64,000 nucleotides of DNA from Hydrogenophilaceae bacterium (GTDB lineage: Bacteria > Pseudomonadota > Gammaproteobacteria > Burkholderiales > Thiobacillaceae): positions 34,850-98,849 of the forward strand of contig JANJWO010000009.1 in assembly GCA_024709485.1 (NCBI GenBank), written 5' to 3'. Every line of letters starts with the position of its first letter. Within the stretch, counting starts at the first letter, position 1. The notes below the pieces were generated by a model. It searched no databases. It was not told the origin of the DNA and was given only the letters and a program-made list of their open reading frames with translations. A program made the translations under genes and the position numbers. Positions 1 to 6,798 of the stretch are shown here, piece after piece.

Positions 1-141
1 GATGAGGTAGCCGCCGAGCAGGTTCGCCGCCAGCGTGCCCACGGGCAAGGCCGGATAGGCCGGGTTGAGCCACAGGCCCAAGCCCCAGCGCAGCCAGGCG
101 CCCAGCATCGCGCCTATTCCGACGGCGAAAAAGCCGCTCAT
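1..141 (-). CDS. crcB: CrcB-family fluoride channel, N-terminal part (runs off the window)
   Basis: Only the first 47 codons are present; the gene leaves the window at base 1. The ATG at 141 gives a peptide starting [10 protein letters not shown], with an LGAWLRW stretch (residues 13-19) and [10 protein letters not shown] (35-44), which match the first helix and the conserved GT-x-x-x-N region of CrcB/Fluc dual-topology fluoride channels. The family exports fluoride across the inner membrane. No fluoride riboswitch-like core was recognised in the 86 bases upstream. It may be co-transcribed with the DUF302 gene at 228-719. The family call rests on the N-terminus only. Confidence 0.8.
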   Translation of the reverse strand, partial: MSGFFAVGIGAMLGAWLRWGLGLWLNPAYPALPVGTLAANLLGGYLI

Positions 142-211
142 GTATTGGACGGGTGGATCAGCATGAGCGGCATTTTACCGCCGCGGACGCCGAATTACGC
201 CATGCCCGATT

Positions 212-227
212 CCGCCTGGCCAGGCGG
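212..227. repeat. 16-bp perfect palindrome after the DUF302 gene
   Basis: CCGCCTGGCCAGGCGG reads the same on both strands and sits directly after the TAG stop of the DUF302 gene, in the gap before crcB. It could form a hairpin in the transcript, but no T-run follows in the minus direction, so a classical intrinsic terminator is not supported. Confidence 0.45.
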
Positions 228-719
228 CTACTCGATGGCGTCCTTGATGATCTTGACTTCGAGCTTCTCGATGTCGGCCAGCACTTTTCTCAGCTTCGCG
301 TTTTTCGTCTGCACCGGCTTGCGGTAGGACACATAAACGGTCTTGTCGCCGGGCAGTTGGTACACCGAAATGATGAAGGGGCACAGGGCGATGGCGTGCG
401 GGTCGGCCTCCATCATGGCGCGCGACAGCGTGGCGCTGCAGAATTCGAACTGTTCGCCGTATTCATAAACCTGCCTGGCGGCGCCGACATCCTTGCCGGT
501 GCGTTCCAGCATGTCGGCGATGTGCCCCATGCTGTTGATTTTGAGGCCTTCGGATTCGATGCCGGCGTGGATGAAATCGCGCACGTCGGCATACTTGCCC
601 TGGGCCTTGAAGATGACCGCATAGCCGTCGGCGGCGAATGACAGGGCGGGCAGGAGCGCCAGCAAGCCCAGCGCAATCAGTTTTGGCACGATCGGTTTCG
701 GCGCAATCAATTTTTTCAT
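228..719 (-). CDS. DUF302-domain secreted protein
   Basis: A 163-residue protein starting at the ATG at 719, which has a GGAG ribosome site about eight bases upstream; a longer reading from 746 is less likely. Residues 1-30 form a signal peptide (basic start, Leu/Ala-rich core, ASA-like end at SFAA). The mature part resembles the DUF302 fold, a small alpha/beta domain common in bacterial periplasmic proteins of unknown role. Two cysteines remain in the mature chain (FEFCSA and ALCPFI), possibly a disulfide. It is divergent from the ModE-like gene at 796. Function unknown. Confidence 0.75.
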   Translation of the reverse strand: MKKLIAPKPIVPKLIALGLLALLPALSFAADGYAVIFKAQGKYADVRDFIHAGIESEGLKINSMGHIADMLERTGKDVGAARQVYEYGEQFEFCSATLSRAMMEADPHAIALCPFIISVYQLPGDKTVYVSYRKPVQTKNAKLRKVLADIEKLEVKIIKDAIE

Positions 720-795
720 TATCCATTCTCCAGTCCGGACCGGCAAAAGCTTAACGGCTTATGCCGCCGCCGCCAATGATGATTTAATAACGGGT

Positions 796-1155
796 ATGAC
801 AAGCAAATCCGTGCAAGTTCAAGGGCGCGTCTGGCTCCGAATGAATGGCAAATCCCTGCTGGGCAAGGGCCGGATGGAACTGCTGCGCCAGATCGAGGCG
901 ACCGGATCGATCTCCAAGGCGGCCAAGGCGATGAAAATGAGCTACAAGAGCGCGTGGGACGCCGTCGATGCGATGAACAACGCCATGGGCGCCCCGGTCG
1001 TGGAAAGCGCCAGCGGCGGTTCCCGGGGCGGCGGCAGCAGGCTCACCGAGGCCGCGCGGCGCCTGATCCTGGAATACCAGCGCCTGGAGGAGCGCCACCG
1101 GCAGTGGCTGGATGCGGCGGCGCGGGATTTTTCCGCGCGCATGTCGAGGAAATGA
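796..1155 (+). CDS. ModE N-terminal-type HTH regulator lacking the molybdate-binding domain
   Basis: 119 residues with the winged-helix DNA-binding domain of ModE: GRMELLRQI, then SISKAAKAMKMSYKSAW and DAMNN (about residues 25-62), the recognition-helix signature of the family. E. coli ModE carries two C-terminal MOP/TOBE domains that bind molybdate; here the protein ends after one short helical tail, so it cannot sense molybdate in the standard way. No strong ribosome site precedes the ATG. The stop overlaps the start of the cytochrome c gene (ATGA). Its setting in a molybdenum cofactor island and the ModE-like operator at 5639-5660 suggest control of moa/moe genes (inference). Confidence 0.85.
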   Translation: MTSKSVQVQGRVWLRMNGKSLLGKGRMELLRQIEATGSISKAAKAMKMSYKSAWDAVDAMNNAMGAPVVESASGGSRGGGSRLTEAARRLILEYQRLEERHRQWLDAAARDFSARMSRK

Positions 1156-1619
1156 ACGGCCCGGCGCGCATGGCAATCCAGGATAAGCCGCCTGCGGCCG
1201 CAATTCCGTTTGCCCGCGGCCCGCGGGGAAACCCCCGGCGCCGCATCCTGCCGGCTGCGATCCTGCTGGCCGCGGCGCTGGGCGCTTTGGGACTGAGCGC
1301 TTGCGGCAGGCAGGCGGAGGACAGCCAAACCGGAACCGCGCCGGCAACCGTAGACCCCGCACCGCCGGCGGCCGCGCCTGCGAGCGCAGCCGACCAGTTT
1401 GCCGTATTCTGCGCAAACTGCCATGGCGCCAACGGCCAGGGCACGAGCATCTTCCCGAAACTTACCGGGCTCACGGCCGAAACCGTCAAATCCAGGCTGG
1501 CGGATTACAAGGCCGGCAAACAAGTTGGTCCGCAGTCCGCCGTCATGATGCCGGTCGCGTCCATGCTGAGCGATGCCGAGACGAATGCGCTCGCCACCTA
1601 CATCGCCGCGTTGAAATAA
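1152..1619 (+). CDS. Monohaem class I cytochrome c lipoprotein
   Basis: 155 residues from the ATG at 1152, whose ATGA overlaps the stop of the ModE-like gene, implying translational coupling; a second ATG at 1170 is possible. A membrane segment ends in a lipobox (LSAC, Cys about residue 50), then a low-complexity Ala/Pro linker, then one CANCH haem-binding motif. A Met-rich MMPVASM stretch about 60 residues downstream can supply the sixth haem ligand, and the protein ends in the usual final helix (ATYIAALK). It should be a lipid-anchored periplasmic electron carrier. Its partner is unknown; a molybdoenzyme is a plausible guess from context only. Confidence 0.85.
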   Translation: MNGPARMAIQDKPPAAAIPFARGPRGNPRRRILPAAILLAAALGALGLSACGRQAEDSQTGTAPATVDPAPPAAAPASAADQFAVFCANCHGANGQGTSIFPKLTGLTAETVKSRLADYKAGKQVGPQSAVMMPVASMLSDAETNALATYIAALK

Positions 1620-1656
1620 GTTATCCCGAAGGCGCAGGCAAGCCGCGCCGCCCTGA

Positions 1657-1686
1657 GGGCCCGGCCCAGTCCGGGCCCGATTTTTT
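1657..1686 (+). terminator. Rho-independent terminator after the cytochrome c gene
   Basis: Perfect 8-bp GC stem GGGCCCGG / CCGGGCCC with a six-base loop, followed after GA by six T residues. It ends the modE-like/cytochrome c transcription unit in front of the convergent moaE gene. Confidence 0.88.
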
Positions 1687-1707
1687 CGATTCCCATATCC
1701 ACCCGGC

Positions 1708-2160
1708 CTATTTGTTCCAGCGCTCCGCGGCGGCGTCGTCGGAGGTTCTGGCCTCCACCCAGCGCTCGCCTTCGGGGGTGCCCTCCTTTTTCCAGAACGG
1801 GGCGCGGGTTTTCAGGTAATCCATGATGAACTCGCAAGCGGCGAACGCCGCGCCGCGGTGCATGGCCGCCACGCCGACAAAGACGATGCGATCCTGCGGC
1901 CGCAGCCTGCCGATGCGGTGGAGCACGCTGACATCCAGCAGCGCCCAGCGCCGCATCGCCTCGTCGACGATTGCGCGCAGGGATTTTTCCGTCATGGCCG
2001 GGTAATGCTCCAGGGTCAGCGTCGAGACGTTCCCGCCTTCGTTCAGATCGCGCACCAGGCCGACGAAGCTGGCCACCGCGCCGACCCGGGGCTGCCCGGC
2101 ATGCAGCGCGGCAATCTCGGCGCCGGGGTCGAAGTCGGATTCCTGGACAAGGATTTTCAT
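1708..2160 (-). CDS. moaE: Molybdopterin synthase catalytic subunit MoaE
   Basis: 150 residues from the ATG at 2160 (an upstream TTG at 2175 would add five residues). MoaE transfers two sulfurs from thiocarboxylated MoaD to precursor Z (cPMP) to make molybdopterin. The family lysine region is present as YLKTRAPFWKKE (about residues 116-126), together with the conserved VGxVR and HRxG segments. It is separated from moaD by nfi and the MbcA/ParS-type gene, so MoaD and MoaE are not in one operon here. No clear ribosome site precedes the start. Confidence 0.95.
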   Translation of the reverse strand: MKILVQESDFDPGAEIAALHAGQPRVGAVASFVGLVRDLNEGGNVSTLTLEHYPAMTEKSLRAIVDEAMRRWALLDVSVLHRIGRLRPQDRIVFVGVAAMHRGAAFAACEFIMDYLKTRAPFWKKEGTPEGERWVEARTSDDAAAERWNK

Positions 2161-2195
2161 GGCAATTTCAGGCAAAAACTGCGATAAACAACCGC

Positions 2196-2240
2196 GGCAC
2201 GTTAAATCACGGTACTTTAAACCATGGCACTTTAATCTGG
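2196..2240. repeat. Three tandem 15-bp repeats in the moaE/nfi divergent gap
   Basis: Three adjacent imperfect 15-mers (2196-2210, 2211-2225, 2226-2240) share the core GG(C/T)AC(T/G)TTAA. They lie between the divergent starts of moaE and nfi, where a repeated protein-binding site would be expected, but no known operator matches them. Confidence 0.7.
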
Positions 2241-2313
2241 ATTATCCAGTAAGCGGCTCGCCGCCAGTTGGACAATCCGGGTTGATCCTGTCGCCACCAC
2301 CGAAGACGCCAGC

Positions 2314-2985
2314 ATGCAACGGACCATCGAACACGCCTGGAACCTGAGGCCGACGGAAGCCATCGCCTTGCAGAAGACGTTGCGCCAAAGGGTGGAGCGC
2401 AGCGACCGCCTGCCGGCAATCCGGCACGTGGCCGGCGTCGATGTCGGCTTCGAGGACAACGGCCGCACCACGCGCGCAGCCGTGGCGGTGCTCTCGTTTC
2501 CCGACTTGACGCTCGTGGAGTCGGCCCTCGTCCGCCGCCCCACAAGCTTTCCTTACGTACCCGGCCTGCTCTCGTTCCGCGAGCTTCCCGCGGTGCTGGA
2601 GGCCCTGGACACGCTCAAGACCTTGCCCGACGTCGTCCTCTGCGACGGCCAGGGCATCGCGCATCCGCGCCGCTTCGGCATCGCCTGCCACCTCGGCGTG
2701 CTGCTGGACCTCCCCGCCATCGGCGTCGCCAAATCCCGGCTCATTGGCGCCCATGCCGAGCCGCCGGACGAGAAAGGCGGCTGGGCGCCGCTGCTCGATA
2801 AGGGGGAAACCGTCGGCGCGGCGCTGCGCACCCGGGTCGGCGTGAAACCGATTTACGTCTCGCCCGGGCATCGCGTCAGCCTCGCAACCGCGATCGCGCT
2901 CACGCTGGCCTGCACCACCCGCTATCGCCTGCCCGAAACCACGCGGCATGCGCATCGGCTGGCTTCGCTGGAAAAGGATCTTTAG
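2314..2985 (+). CDS. nfi: Endonuclease V (deoxyinosine 3' endonuclease)
   Basis: 223 residues, the normal family size. Endonuclease V nicks DNA at the second bond 3' of deoxyinosine, starting repair of deaminated adenine. Family signatures are present: VAGVDVGF with Asp43, the [10 protein letters not shown] motif with Glu90, and [11 protein letters not shown] with Asp111, which together form the metal site; a GVAKSRL stretch follows. Its last four bases overlap the convergent MbcA/ParS-type gene. Starts at ATG 2314, downstream of the 15-bp tandem repeats. Confidence 0.93.
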   Translation: MQRTIEHAWNLRPTEAIALQKTLRQRVERSDRLPAIRHVAGVDVGFEDNGRTTRAAVAVLSFPDLTLVESALVRRPTSFPYVPGLLSFRELPAVLEALDTLKTLPDVVLCDGQGIAHPRRFGIACHLGVLLDLPAIGVAKSRLIGAHAEPPDEKGGWAPLLDKGETVGAALRTRVGVKPIYVSPGHRVSLATAIALTLACTTRYRLPETTRHAHRLASLEKDL

Positions 2986-3470
2986 CCTTTCTTGCAAGCA
3001 AGCAGGCGCGGCCGCCAGTGCGCGATGAGCGCGGCCCTGGCCGCGGCGTCGCCGCCGCCCGCCGCCAGCAACTCGGGGCCCGCACCCAGTTCCGTGCGCT
3101 GCCAGCCCGACGCCGTGGCGCATTCCACGATCACCGCCCAGCGCCCTTCCTTCGGCTCGACGGCATAGAGATGGGCGCGCACCGCCATCTCCTCGAGCAG
3201 CGCGTGGACGGCGAGCCTGGCCTGGGCCAGATCGGCTTCGCTGGCCTCGGCCCCGCCCTGCCCCGCCTTGGATCCCAGCCGCGCGTCGTCGTCGATTTGC
3301 CGCAAAAGCTCCTCGACGCGGCGCGCGCCCTCGGGCGTGGCCAGCGCCGCCAGCGGGGTGCGGCCGCCGAGCTGGACCCGCGGCTGCCTGAGCCACTCGG
3401 CCGCCTTGGCCTGGCTGCCCAGGACCCGACTGGCCAAGTCCATGAGATACGCCGGTTCGTGCTTGTGCAT
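2982..3470 (-). CDS. MbcA/ParS/Xre (DUF2384) antitoxin-domain protein with extra C-terminal domain
   Basis: 162 residues from the ATG at 3470, which has a strong GGGAGG ribosome site. Residues 12-60 match the C-terminal toxin-binding domain of MbcA/ParS/Xre antitoxins: [15 protein letters not shown], then GGRTPLAAL and [14 protein letters not shown]. These antitoxins normally pair with a RES-domain toxin, but no RES gene is adjacent. The usual N-terminal HTH is absent, and about 100 further residues of unknown fold follow. It lies just upstream of moaD on the same strand with a 118-base gap. It could be a solitary regulator recruited to this locus. Confidence 0.75.
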   Translation of the reverse strand: MHKHEPAYLMDLASRVLGSQAKAAEWLRQPRVQLGGRTPLAALATPEGARRVEELLRQIDDDARLGSKAGQGGAEASEADLAQARLAVHALLEEMAVRAHLYAVEPKEGRWAVIVECATASGWQRTELGAGPELLAAGGGDAAARAALIAHWRPRLLACKKG

Positions 3471-3588
3471 CTTTCCTCCCCGGCAATTCCAGCCCGGATC
3501 GCTCGCGCGCCGCTGACGCGCCTGCACGAAATATAGCCCGCTCTGGCAGGCTTTGCCGGCGCGATGGCGAAGCGGCGCGGGAATGCCC

Positions 3589-3846
3589 TCAGCCGCCGGT
3601 CACAGGCGGAAAGATCGCCACTTCGTCGCCGTCCTGCAGGGGCGTGACGAGGCCGGCCAACGTCTGGTTCACCGCCATGCGGTAGCCCGCATCGACCCCC
3701 AGCGCCTTGCTCCAGGGATCGCCGCGCTTTCTCAGGGCATCGATGATGGCGGCGGCGTAGGCGCGCTCGCCGGGCAGTTCGAGTTCCTCGGCCTCCACGC
3801 CAAAAAGCTCGCGCAAGCGCGCGAAATACAAGACTTTTACTTTCAT
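3589..3846 (-). CDS. moaD: Molybdopterin synthase sulfur carrier subunit MoaD
   Basis: 85 residues with a ubiquitin-like fold: MKVKVLYFARLRE start and the diagnostic C-terminal FPPVTGG, whose final Gly-Gly is adenylated and converted to thiocarboxylate. The ATG at 3846 overlaps the moeA stop (ATGA), so moaD is translationally coupled to moeA. It ends the mobB-moeA-moaD operon. Confidence 0.95.
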   Translation of the reverse strand: MKVKVLYFARLRELFGVEAEELELPGERAYAAAIIDALRKRGDPWSKALGVDAGYRMAVNQTLAGLVTPLQDGDEVAIFPPVTGG

Positions 3847-5048
3847 TCGAGCACCTCGGTAAAGGGGATGAAGCGCACCCACTCGCCGCGGAGCACGGTC
3901 TGGCCGACTGCGATATCGACGAAGCCGTCCCCCCACACGGCCGAGGTCAGCACGCCGGAGCCCTGATTGGGATAGATGCGGACCTCGGCGGCGCCATCGA
4001 CGCCCGCGACCATGTGGCCGCGCAGGAACTCGCGCCGCGTGCCCGGCCGCGGCCAATCGAAGGCGGCGCGCACCGGAAAGGCGCGATAGAGAACCTGGCT
4101 CGCGCCCATGCGTTTCAGCAGGAAGGGCCGCGCAAACAGGCAGAAGGTGGCGAAGGCCGACACCGGGTTGCCCGGCAGGCCGATGAAGTCAGCCTCGCCG
4201 ATGCGGCCATAGACCACCGGCTTGCCGGGCTTCATCGCCACTTTCCAGATATCGACGCGGCCCAGGGTTTCGAGCGCGGCCTTGACGTGATCTTCCTCGC
4301 CGACCGACACGCCGCCGGTGGTCATGACCACGTCCGCACGCCCGGCGGCCTTTTCCAGCGCGATGCGCGTTGCCTCAAACGTGTCCTTGACGACGCCAAG
4401 GTCGATGACCTCGACCCCCAGCCCCGTCAGCAAGCCGGCCAGGGTGGCGCGGTTGGAGTTGTAGATCTGCCCTGCCCCCAGCGGCACGCCGGGTTCGGCC
4501 AGCTCGTCGCCGGTGGAAAACATCGCCACCCGGAGGCGGCGCACCACTTTGGCCTCGGTGCAGCCGATGGAGGCGGCCAGCCCGAGCTCGGCGCCCTTCA
4601 GGCGCGCGCCTGGCGTCAGCACGTCGGTGCCCGGCCGGATGTCCTCGCCCGCGCGGCGGATGTTGTCGCCGGGGTGCGGCACCTTGTAGATCGTGACGGC
4701 GTCGCCTTCAAGCGACGTGTCTTCCTGCATGACCACGGCATCGGCGCAAGGCGGGATCGGCGCGCCCGTGAAGATGCGCGCGGCTTCGCCATGCCCCAGC
4801 GGCTCGCCGACCTGGCCGGCGGCGATGCGCTGCGTCACCCTCAGTTTGCTGTCCGGCTGGCGGCAGTCGCGGCTGCGCACCGCATAACCGTCCATGGCGG
4901 TGTTGTCGAGCGGCGGCACGCTGACGAATGAGGTCAGACCTTGCGCGAGCACACGCTTGTAAGCATTGGATAACTTGACGGTTTCGGTTTCGTCGAGCAC
5001 CCGTGCCCGGATGAGAAGTTCCTGCAAGAGTTCGGCTGCACTTAGCAC
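3843..5048 (-). CDS. moeA: Molybdopterin molybdenumtransferase MoeA
   Basis: 401 residues, full length for MoeA. It inserts molybdate into adenylated molybdopterin in the last step of Mo-cofactor synthesis. Visible signatures: PPLDNTAMDGYA near residue 50, the IFTGAPIP loop, VAMFSTGDEL, MTTGGVSVGEEDHVK (the MoCF-fold motif) and GLPGNPVSA. The start is GTG at 5048, immediately after the mobB stop; its end overlaps moaD by four bases. Part of the mobB-moeA-moaD operon. Confidence 0.95.
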   Translation of the reverse strand: MLSAAELLQELLIRARVLDETETVKLSNAYKRVLAQGLTSFVSVPPLDNTAMDGYAVRSRDCRQPDSKLRVTQRIAAGQVGEPLGHGEAARIFTGAPIPPCADAVVMQEDTSLEGDAVTIYKVPHPGDNIRRAGEDIRPGTDVLTPGARLKGAELGLAASIGCTEAKVVRRLRVAMFSTGDELAEPGVPLGAGQIYNSNRATLAGLLTGLGVEVIDLGVVKDTFEATRIALEKAAGRADVVMTTGGVSVGEEDHVKAALETLGRVDIWKVAMKPGKPVVYGRIGEADFIGLPGNPVSAFATFCLFARPFLLKRMGASQVLYRAFPVRAAFDWPRPGTRREFLRGHMVAGVDGAAEVRIYPNQGSGVLTSAVWGDGFVDIAVGQTVLRGEWVRFIPFTEVLE

Positions 5049-5540
5049 TTAAATCCCTATTTCTTGTTTGATGAATGCGCGGATGCCGGCGATGTCGTCC
5101 AGCGCCAGCCAGGCTTTATTGTCGCTTGGTTGCACGTCGCTCGCCACCGCCAGGATGTTTTCGTCGGCGGGATACAGCCAGGGCTTGGCGTTTGCCGACC
5201 TGTGCACTTCGAGCTTGGGAATGGGGTCGCGCTTCCAGCCCTCCACCAGCACCAGATCGCAGGGCGCCAGCCGCGCCAGCAGATCCTGCAGCCGCGGCGG
5301 TGCCTCCTGCTCGTTCTCGTGCATCAGCGCCCAGCGCACGTCGCTCGCCACCAGCACTTCGCCGGCGCCGGCCTTGCGATGGCGCCAGCTGTCCTTGCCC
5401 GGCTGGTCCACATCGAAACCGTGATGCGCATGCTTGACGAGGGACACCCGCACGCCCTCCGCGCGCAGCAGCGGAATGAGTTTTTCCAGCAGCGTCGTCT
5501 TGCCGGCGCCGCTGTAGCCGGCAATGCCCAGTATTTTCAT
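5049..5540 (-). CDS. mobB: Molybdopterin-guanine dinucleotide biosynthesis adaptor MobB
   Basis: 163 residues. A P-loop GYSGAGKT (residues 8-15) and the later LVEGWKRDPIPKLEVHR segment are typical of MobB, a GTP-binding protein that helps convert Mo-MPT to the MGD form needed by DMSO-reductase-family enzymes such as nitrate reductase and formate dehydrogenase. First gene of mobB-moeA-moaD, reading away from moaA across a 134-base gap that holds the ModE-like operator. No mobA was seen in the window. Confidence 0.93.
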   Translation of the reverse strand: MKILGIAGYSGAGKTTLLEKLIPLLRAEGVRVSLVKHAHHGFDVDQPGKDSWRHRKAGAGEVLVASDVRWALMHENEQEAPPRLQDLLARLAPCDLVLVEGWKRDPIPKLEVHRSANAKPWLYPADENILAVASDVQPSDNKAWLALDDIAGIRAFIKQEIGI

Positions 5541-5638
5541 GCAGTCGGGGTGCAGGTTCCGCGCCTGGCCGTCCTGGGCTCGGAACAGCGAGCCTGTGCA
5601 GACAGCCGCACGGGATTTCCTGGCGAGAAAAAAATCCG

Positions 5639-5660
5639 GTTATATTTTCACATATATAAC
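5639..5660. promoter_or_regulatory. ModE-box-like palindrome in the mobB/moaA divergent promoter region
   Basis: The sequence GTTATAT, eight bases, then ATATAAC forms a perfect 7+8+7 inverted repeat ending 14 bases before the moaA start. The E. coli ModE operator at modA has the same half-sites and spacing (GTTATAT-N8-ACATAAC, from memory). The site would overlap a promoter reading into moaA and could also affect mobB. The likely ligand is the ModE-like protein at 796-1155 or another ModE elsewhere in the genome. Confidence 0.78.
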
Positions 5661-5674
5661 GCTAGAATTCACTC

Positions 5675-6646
5675 ATGCTAGTCGATCCCTTTGGCCGCAG
5701 CATCGAATATGTCCGCCTGTCCGTCACCGACAGGTGCGATTTGCGCTGCACCTACTGCATGCCGGAGGGCTTCCAGGGCTTCGAGGAACCCGGGCACTGG
5801 CTGAATTTCGCTGAAATCGAGCGCCTGATCGGCGCCTTCGGACGCCTGGGCGTCAAGCGCGTGCGCATGACCGGCGGCGAGCCGCTGCTGCGGCGCAATC
5901 TGCCGCAACTCGCCGCCCGGCTTTCCGCCCTGCCCGGCATCGAGGACCTGTCGCTGTCCACCAACGCCACGCAACTCGCCAGGCACGCCCAGGCCCTGAA
6001 GGACGCGGGCGTGAGCCGCCTCAACGTCAGCCTGGACTCGCTCAGGCCCGAACGCGTGGCGCAGATCAACGGCCGCGACGTGTTCAGCCGCATCATGGCC
6101 GGGCTCGAAGCCGCGCATCGCGTCGGCTTCGAGCGCATCAAGCTCAACATGGTGGCCATGGCCGGGGTCAACGACGACGAGATCGACGCCATGGTCGAGT
6201 TCGCCATGCGCGGCCACTACATCCTGCGCCTCATCGAAACCATGCCCATGGGCGATACCGGCCGCGCTTCCTCGTTCCTCGACCTGCAGCCGGTGAAGGC
6301 GCGGCTCGCGGAAAAATACGGCCTGGTCGAAGCCTCGCTCGCCGGCGGCGGCCCGGCGCGCTACCTCGGCAGCCCCGACGGCCGCTTCAACATCGGCTTC
6401 ATCACCCCGCTGTCGCAGCACTTCTGCGGCACCTGCAATCGCGTGCGGGTGGCGGTGGACGGCACGCTCTACCTGTGCCTGGGACAGGACGACAAGGCCG
6501 AACTGGGCCCCCTGCTGCGCGCCGGCGCGAGCGATGCGGAAATCGAACAGGCCATCCTGAACGCCGTCGCGCGCAAGCCCGAGCGCCACGAATTCCGCGA
6601 GGCGCCGCAGAAGCTGGTGCGTTTCATGTCCATGACCGGCGGTTAG
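5675..6646 (+). CDS. moaA: GTP 3',8-cyclase MoaA (radical SAM)
   Basis: 323 residues. MoaA makes 3',8-cH2GTP from GTP as the first step of molybdenum cofactor synthesis. It has the radical-SAM cluster CDLRCTYC (Cys21, 25, 28), the TGGEPLLR motif, a second cluster with Cys251, Cys254 and Cys268 (FCGTCN...YLC), and the essential C-terminal Gly-Gly. The start is the ATG at 5675, 14 bases after the ModE-like box. The last Gly-Gly codons and the stop form the first unit of a 30-bp repeat array. Confidence 0.96.
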   Translation: MLVDPFGRSIEYVRLSVTDRCDLRCTYCMPEGFQGFEEPGHWLNFAEIERLIGAFGRLGVKRVRMTGGEPLLRRNLPQLAARLSALPGIEDLSLSTNATQLARHAQALKDAGVSRLNVSLDSLRPERVAQINGRDVFSRIMAGLEAAHRVGFERIKLNMVAMAGVNDDEIDAMVEFAMRGHYILRLIETMPMGDTGRASSFLDLQPVKARLAEKYGLVEASLAGGGPARYLGSPDGRFNIGFITPLSQHFCGTCNRVRVAVDGTLYLCLGQDDKAELGPLLRAGASDAEIEQAILNAVARKPERHEFREAPQKLVRFMSMTGG

Positions 6647-6765
6647 CCGGTCAAAATCAGTTCTCCCGGCGGTTAGCCGGTCAAGATTCGGCCTCCCGGT
6701 GCTTAGCCGGTCAGAATTGGTCTCCCGGCGGCTGGCCGGTCAGACTCGGCTCTCCCGGCGGCCTG
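6637..6765. repeat. Tandem 30-bp hairpin repeats starting within the moaA stop region
   Basis: Four units of 29-30 bases (6637-6666, 6667-6696, 6697-6725, 6726-6755) plus a partial fifth. Each unit holds a small inverted repeat: CCGGC-GGTTA-GCCGG in units 1 and 2, a 4-bp CCGG stem in unit 3, CCGGC-GGCTG-GCCGG in unit 4. Unit 1 contains the last codons and TAG stop of moaA, so part of the coding end has been copied downstream. The array lies between the convergent moaA and transaldolase genes. Confidence 0.85.
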
Positions 6766-6798
6766 AGCCCCCGGATTCGCCTGCCCGCCGGCCGCGCC

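Noticed and set aside
142..227. Fluoride riboswitch upstream of crcB
   Set aside because: The conserved core could not be found on the minus strand; only a GC palindrome is present.
5541..5674. Moco riboswitch upstream of moaA
   Set aside because: The gap is 134 bases and I could not see the family's conserved paired core; the ModE-like palindrome explains the regulation better.
6637..6765. Possible CRISPR array at 30-bp periodicity
   Set aside because: Units are contiguous with no variable spacers; only a simple tandem hairpin repeat.
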